From: Diadema setosum
Taxonomy: Eukaryota > Echinodermata > Echinoidea > Diadematoida > Diadematidae
DNA: 64,000 nt
Assembly (NCBI GenBank): GCA_033980235.1
Contig: CM067080.1
Coordinates: forward strand, 2,399,501-2,463,500
Direction of reading: 5' to 3'
Positions 58,925-64,000 of the stretch are shown piece after piece (within the stretch, counting starts at the first letter, position 1; the number at the start of each line of letters is the position of its first letter). Position numbers and translations under genes: made by a program. The notes under the pieces were generated by a model. The model saw only the letters and a list, made by a program, of their open reading frames with translations, did no database searches and was not told the DNA's origin.

Positions 58925-59160
58925 TTAAGGTTATATGAAGCATACTGTCTACATTTCTAATGCAAGTTAGCAAATGACCGTTTCAAATTGTTATGTATGA
59001 ATTTCTTCAGGTACAATGTACTTCCCTATTTAACAGATGTTATGCATACTTTTTTAAACAATAGGCCTTTTCAATATGAAAATGTTAATCGAAGCCATGT
59101 GTTTTTTAATTCCAATTTGGGTTGATCACATCAATGTGCTTTTGGCCATTTTGCATCATG

Positions 59161-59343
59161 CTGCGTCTGCAAATTTTTGAAAGAGGGAGAGCTACAGCTT
59201 TCTTTGAAGCTGGGGTTCCGGTTTAGGAGGTGGCCAGGAGACTAGGGGTTTCGCCCAATGCCATAAGGAAAATTAGAGCAAAGTTTCAGGAAACTGGATA
59301 GGTCAAAGATCTGCCAAGAAGTGGCCGACCAAGTATTTGTGTA
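59161..59343 (+). pseudogene. Tc1-type transposase N-terminus, broken
   Basis: One frame reads RLQIFERGRATAFFEAGVPV, stop, EVARRLGVSPNAIRKIRAKF, QETG, stop, VKDLPRSGRPS. This is the helix-turn-helix and GRP linker of a Tc1-like transposase that binds the TIR. Two in-frame stops and the lack of the DDE part make it a relic. Confidence 0.75.
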
Positions 59344-60419
59344 AAAGTCAATGCAAATCACTAAAGTGCAACTTTTTTTTCGATGCATTTTGACATAAGA
59401 TGCATTTTTTCACACCAATAATGATATCTGGTGGCAATGATATGCCATTCATGTTATGAGTAATAAAATTCCCCATCCATTCCCGTTTGAATTTGTTGTA
59501 TATATATATATATATATATATATATACTGTGTATATAGACAATACCGTGTCTTTGTGTGTGTGTGTGTGTGTGTGTGTGTATTCCCCCCCCCCAATTCCT
59601 AAAACGGAGAACACCCTATAGTAATTCTTGGTACCCCCTACAAAATCGTAAGGTTCGGCCATCCTTCCATACGTAGGCCTATACCACACACACACACACA
59701 CACACACACACCGTCACATACATACACACATACACACGTACACGCACAGACTTTTTTACTTGTCCATGAAAATTTACCAACTTAGAAAGGAACGTAACAA
59801 CATTACCCAAGTACTGATAAGAAATACCCAGGCTTAATGTGCAAAATAATGTTGGTAAAATTCTATACGGCGAATTTCTACCCAAGTATCAGTTGCGCAA
59901 CAAAAATTATTCAACACGCAAAGGGAATGCGTCACTTACACAACAGCGGGGCAAAAAGTACCCAACTCTCCATTACCAATTCTGTTGGTAAATATTCGCT
60001 CAATATCTAAGTAAAAATAATTGCCCAATGTTGGTTTAATCATCTAAAAGCTCAATTAGGCGATAATTGCCCAGAATGATGATTTTTTTTTAAACCAACA
60101 AACAATTACCCAACTAAATTTACCCAATATTTTAAGAGTGTACGTCTACAGTACAATGTCTAGACAATGTGCAGTTTTACATAATTGGCAATGTATTAAA
60201 GTGACAGGGCCCTGTTTTTTTTTTTATGAAGAGTTAAAATTGATTATCTAGTTGATTTCAACTGCAAGTCTATGGCAGCCTGTGTAGTAGGGAAATTTAA
60301 AATCGATTTTATCTTTTAATAAAACGAGGCCCAGGTTTGTCACAAATGTGTTGAATGTTCGCTTTCCTTTGATAGGTTTGATTGGATGAATGACTCTATT
60401 GTCTGAGAGTGCAGATATC

Positions 60420-61375
60420 TGGGGATGTGAGGATATTTACTTTACTTTTGACCCTTTCATAAGTTTACATGTATGCCTTGGAGCAATTTTCAAGGTACGG
60501 AGAAAAGGTTAGTGTAATTTCAGTTCTAAATAGCAAAATGTAAGCATTTTACGTGGCTATTGACCCTTGCCTTTGACCCTAGTGAATTCCCAAAAGAATC
60601 ACTGTCTGGTAGAACATGCATAAATATGTACTAAGTTTCATGATACCTTGAGTCACTTCTGAGATAATTTATGCAGGAAGAAGTGAAATTTAGCACTTTC
60701 ACTTGACTTTTGACCTTTTAATCTTTGACCTTTTTAACAAGAAACTTCCCAGAGAATCTCGATAGGGTAACACATATATTCATTAATTTTCAAGAAAAAT
60801 CCTGCAGGTATTGCATGGATAAGGGAAATAGGAAAATTTCTAGGAGTTGACCTTGACCTTTAACCCATAACCCCAAATTCCCTAGATAATCACTGCCATT
60901 CAGTAATGCATATGATTTAAGTTCCATGAAGATACCTTGAACCATTTGCGAGATTTGGAGAAAAAAGTGAAGTTTTGAAATTTTCACTTGACCTTTGACC
61001 TTATGATCCGAAACCTTCTCTGGAGAATTTTTATTTGGTAGTACACGTATACACTAAGTTTCAAGAAAAAAAAAAAAACTTCAGGCATTGCAAAGATAAG
61101 GGGGAACGGGGGAACTTTTTTTTTTATCTTGACCTTTTGACCTTGAGCATGAGCACCCAAAAGTATTGGCACAACTTTGCCCACTAATACATATACATGC
61201 CAAGTTTCATTAGGATACCTCAAACGGTTTTTAGTTACACTATCCACAAAATTGAATATGGACGGAAGGACGAAAGGACGGACGGAAGGACGAACGGACG
61301 GACGGACAGACGGACGGACAACCCGAAAACATAGTGCCTCTGGCGACACTTCGTGGGGAGGCATAAAAATACCGA
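60420..61375. repeat. Diverged repeats with TGACCTTTGACCT words and a (GGAC)n tract
   Basis: A unit of roughly 140-160 bp with CTTGACCTTTGACC, a region like AAGTTTCA.GATACCTTGA, and CCAGAGAATC occurs about four times in increasingly diverged form. The right end has (GGACGGAA/GGAC)n at 61259-61320 followed by AACCCGAAAACATAGTGCCT and GGCGACACTTCGTGGGGAGG. It is absent from block A at the matching place, so it is an insertion. Family not identified. Confidence 0.6.
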
Positions 61376-61918
61376 AGGATTAATGCTTATAATGGCAATT
61401 TTTTTCTCACTTTACACATCGTCAAAAGGCTGTATAAAATTCAGAAATGTGCAGGAATAGCATTAATGTTAATGTAGTCTATAGATATGTCAAGCCAATG
61501 CCCAGAAATGATTTAGGAAACAAACATCCTTGGAATGCTATAACAACGCAAGATGTGCAGTTTTGATAAAACATCACATGGAATTGCATCTCTCTTGTGT
61601 TAATGTGTGTGACTGTTCCTCGTCAATACCTATATTTTTAAGTTCTAAGTTTCACAGACATAAATATCATCTCCAATGTACGTTTGAATGTGGGAACTCC
61701 CAATACTGCGTGTAGGCCATATTATATACTCCAAACATATGTATAATGAGCAAGTGATGGTACACGTATATGTTTTGAAGTTGGAATCAACAGTGACAGA
61801 AATGTAAAAGTATAAAACCACGATACACGTGATCACGTATACGTTCAAATCACGTACCCAGTTCCGCAAGGCGGAGCTTCCCTGTAGTTCCCAAGGAAGA
61901 GGACTTACCGCTCATGAT

Positions 61919-61995
61919 TTGTACGTTTGTTGTAGTCGTTGTTGTTCCTTTTGTTTCTGTCCTAGGATTGGTCGTTGTCATCTTGGCCGGTGACA
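61919..61995 (-). CDS. Receptor B, threonine-rich stalk exon
   Basis: 77 nt, TTTTTCAG| to GAGCG|GTAAGT, phase 1 on both sides. The peptide contains SPAKMTTTNPR and an ET, T-rich run. It joins in frame to both neighbours (62305 exon and 56588 exon). In contrast to copy A the donor is canonical, so B should make the membrane-bound form. Confidence 0.75.
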
Positions 61996-62304
61996 CTGAA
62001 AAAGTTTAAACACTTTAGAACTACTGTTTAGGACACAATTCGCTATTATGTTGATGAAATTAGGGTTCCTCAGTAAAATTCTCTTTAATACCAGGTCCAG
62101 TCTCCGTAAAGAGGTACGCAAAAGCACGACTGTCAAAAATAAACAAGCTACGCCATGCCGTTCCTTTTAGCCACTCACAAAGTGTGGTGGTATGGAGAAA
62201 AATAAACGTAATGGCAAATCGGTCATTTTGACACAAATTTGCTCCCAAAAATTGAGAATAAAAGAGATATAGTATGTTGCATAGCACGTGGACTACAAAC
62301 TTAC

Positions 62305-62736
62305 CATCGTTTGCAAATTGAAAGGCTGTTACCTCAGCAGAAAATCCCGTCCCTCCCGATTTGAAGCTACTGACGAACAGCAGGTGAATATGAGAAGTCT
62401 TCGAGCGGTAATGGAACAAATCGAAGATATCGTTGTTCATCTTGCACGCCCAGTGCTGCCAAACGCGACCACCGCTCCCGACCATGCCTATCGCTCGATT
62501 CAAGAATTGATCGATTTTTCCTGTTCCCGTGTCACCTACGTAGACGTAGTCGTTACAGTTTACTTCTGTAACTTGTAGATCGAAGAAAGTGAACTCGAGA
62601 GCAATGCCGTAGTTCGAGGGCGCCCGAAGTTGCCATCGCTTGAAAGAGTTTATGCGGTAGGCGTTGGGGTAATATGGCGAAGTGATCGTGATCGGCGAGT
62701 GGTTCGGCAGGACGATACTTGTTTCGGTCGGGTCGT
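62305..62736 (-). CDS. Receptor B, CUB domain 2 exon
   Basis: 432 nt, CCACAG| to |GTAAGT, phase 1-1, as in copy A (22475-22906). Contains ITSPYYPNAY, LEFTFFDLQ, CNDYVYVGD, SHIHLLFVSS and GTGFSAEV. Residue changes against A include several reversing charge (H/R, E/K, Q/R), while the CUB core strands are constant. Upstream exons should lie beyond 64000. Confidence 0.88.
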
Positions 62737-62892
62737 CTGTGGATATGGTAACGTCGTTCATTGGGATGGTTGAAGAAAAAGTCAGAAAGAGACAGGTTTG
62801 TACTGACGAAAATTATGCCCTCATAAAGCAGCTCGAGAACTAGCAAATGCAACCCCGCTTCATGTTCCTCTTAATGGGTTTTTTAGATACAA

Positions 62893-64000
62893 TATGATAA
62901 TAATAATTGCATTTATATGGCGCTTCCTACTGGCGTTTCTAAGAGCACTTGTGCTATTCATACAAAAAGACTAAAAAACTAGTAATCTAGAAAACACAAT
63001 AACATTAACAAAACCAGCATATTAACAATAACAAAAGGAAAAAGAAAAAATACATATGATACGATTATACAATAATTAATAACTGACTGTGTGTGCCTCC
63101 ACACACACAAAAAAAATATTACAACTGATTAAACAGGTGAGTTTTAAGAAGAATTTTAAATGACTCGACAGATGGGGCATTCTGAATATAAAGAGGGAGT
63201 TTATTCCAAAGAGTGGAGGCAATGGAAGAGAAGGCCGATCGGTCACCATAACGGGTTTTTGTACGTGGGCCATGAAGTAATTGGAGTGAGGAGGATGAAC
63301 GGAGGGGTCTGGCAGAAGAGGAGGAGCGAAGAGAGACTAGGTTTTGAAGATATGCGTGTGCAAGATTACGTGTGATTTTGTACGTCAGAAGTAGGATCTT
63401 GAAAGTAATACGGGAATGGACCGGTAGCCAATGGAGTGAGCGGAGAACAAGAGATTATGGTCATGTCTCCTACTAAGGGAGACTAATCTAGCGGCTGAAT
63501 TTTGGATACGTTGGAGAGGGGATATGTGAGAAAAAGGGAGGCCGGCAAGGAGGGAGTTGCAGTAGTTCAGATAAGAGGAGACGAAGGCATGGACGAGCCG
63601 CTCAGCTGATGATTGATCAAGCAGACGCCTAATCTTCCCTATTTTGAAAATACCCCAAGATGCAGACTTACAGATGTTTGTGATATGGTGCTTAAGAGTT
63701 AAGTGTTTGTCCAAAGTAAAGCCAAGGTCTCTAACACAGTCAGAAATCTTTATAACCCCATCCCGAGTAGTTAGATCTGGTAGAGGAATTGTGCTCCTAA
63801 ACTGTGATGAGAAATGGAAGAGTTCAGACTTGTCTTCGTTCAGATGGAGTCTATTGGCAGTGGACCAGGCTTTGATGTCGTTGAGACATTCTCTCAATGA
63901 GTTAACAGCAGCAATCCTATCGCCAGGTGACATAGTTATGTAAATTTGGGTGTCGTCAGCGTACATAGCGTAGTTGACTCCATGATGACAATTGATGATT
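62893..64000 (-). mobile_element. L2-type LINE, 3' part
   Basis: The tail on the minus strand is GCGCCATATAAATGCAATTATTATTATC, in pieces the standard L2-group 3' end with short repeats. The element runs off the right edge and interrupts block B just after the CUB exon's flank. Confidence 0.8.
63120..63966 (-). pseudogene. L2 LINE reverse transcriptase, C-terminal part
   Basis: The catalytic YADD (63952-63963) is followed by AWSTANRLHLNEDKSELF, VRDLGFTLDKHLTLKHHI, FVSSYLNYCNSLLAGLP and IQNSAARLV, the usual order of the thumb region in L2/CR1 elements. The frame breaks near 63385, and the typical ending KTHLFNQL appears in another frame at about 63125-63175. Confidence 0.8.

Larger units (their letters stand above)
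58334..59500. mobile_element. Tc1-like element remnant
   Basis: Long inverted ends pair 58420-58537 with 59363-59490 (CCACCAGATATCATTA and GTGTGAAAAAATGCATTTT complemented). TA-rich flanks on both sides. Contains the first part of a Tc1-type transposase and, in its left half, a TTAA MITE. Confidence 0.7.
57161..60140. mobile_element. 2.98-kb element with CACTCTTAAAA ends and TTGGGTAA arrays
   Basis: The termini CACTCTTAAAAT and ATTTTAAGAGTG are flanked by TA. Block A has the empty site near 20385. The first 260 bp and last 350 bp hold many copies of TTGGGTAA, TTGGGCAA and their complements. The middle carries (TA)n, a Tc1-like remnant and a MITE. CACTC ends, short target duplication and subterminal motif arrays recall the CMC (CACTA/EnSpm) group, but no transposase remains. 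Confidence 0.75.
48830..62885. repeat. Segmental duplication block B
   Basis: Direct copy of 1840-23050 (see that entry for anchors). It carries its own insertions at 52548-52620, 57161-60140 and about 60360-61380. At the right it is cut by the L2 LINE, so the true end lies outside the window. Confidence 0.85.

Noticed and set aside
61259..61320. (GGAC)n tract as a coding repeat
   Set aside because: The plus-strand frame (TDGRTDGR type) is a simple translation of the tract, without context.

Overview
The window is AT-rich animal DNA dominated by introns, microsatellites and transposable elements. It most likely comes from a marine invertebrate deuterostome, with an echinoderm as my best guess. 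The reasons are CR1/L2-type LINEs with PHD-finger ORF2 starts, Penelope-like elements (PLEs), Tc1/hAT/TTAA-type MITEs, very long (TA)n and (CA)n tracts, and exons with canonical GT-AG sites. No prokaryotic operon structure is present. The species assignment is inference only.

The main host content is a pair of duplicated genes on the minus strand, called A and B here. Copy A can be assembled exon by exon by matching intron phases: signal peptide (34681-34768), CUB domain 1 in two exons (30487-30623 and 25096-25315), CUB domain 2 (22475-22906), a threonine-rich stalk (about 22072-22161), a transmembrane exon (19630-19815) and a cytoplasmic tail exon with several tyrosine motifs (9041-9339), followed by an AATAAA signal at 8849-8854. 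Copy B is represented by the last four of these exons (62305-62736, 61919-61995, 56403-56588, 53616-53914). Its upstream exons lie beyond the right edge. The predicted product is a type I membrane receptor with two extracellular CUB domains and a short tail bearing YLVP and YENM. I do not recognise it as a named gene. The splice donor after the stalk exon is intact in B (GTAAGT) but reads TTAACT in A. Read-through in A meets an in-frame stop before the membrane exon, so A may make a secreted form or be decaying.

The two genes lie inside a large direct segmental duplication: block A about 1840-23050 and block B about 48830-62885. Because each block serves as the empty-site reference for the other, insertions can be delimited well. 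Block A gained a foldback element (3312-6996), a 7.7-kb long-TIR element with a 10-bp target duplication (9919-17581), a hAT-like MITE (17685-17954) and a 533-bp MITE (20439-20971). Block B gained a 2.98-kb element with CACTC termini (57161-60140) that itself holds a Tc1-like remnant, which in turn holds a TTAA MITE.

Between the blocks, 34955-40830 is a PLE with an inverted terminal copy at its 5' side. Its endonuclease region is split by a CR1-type LINE (35602-39577). A second, reverse-oriented LINE lies at 44139-48010 beside a cluster of tRNA-derived SINE pieces, and an L2-type LINE fills the right edge. PLE termini occur at least seven times. Several carry a hammerhead-ribozyme-like core with changing but still paired stem II, and two tandem copies (31558-31607, 32375-32424) show an almost complete hammerhead fold. 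Four unrelated DNA elements share an unusual architecture: dense arrays of a short element-specific motif (ACGT, TTCGCGA, GCGGAT, TTGGGTAA).
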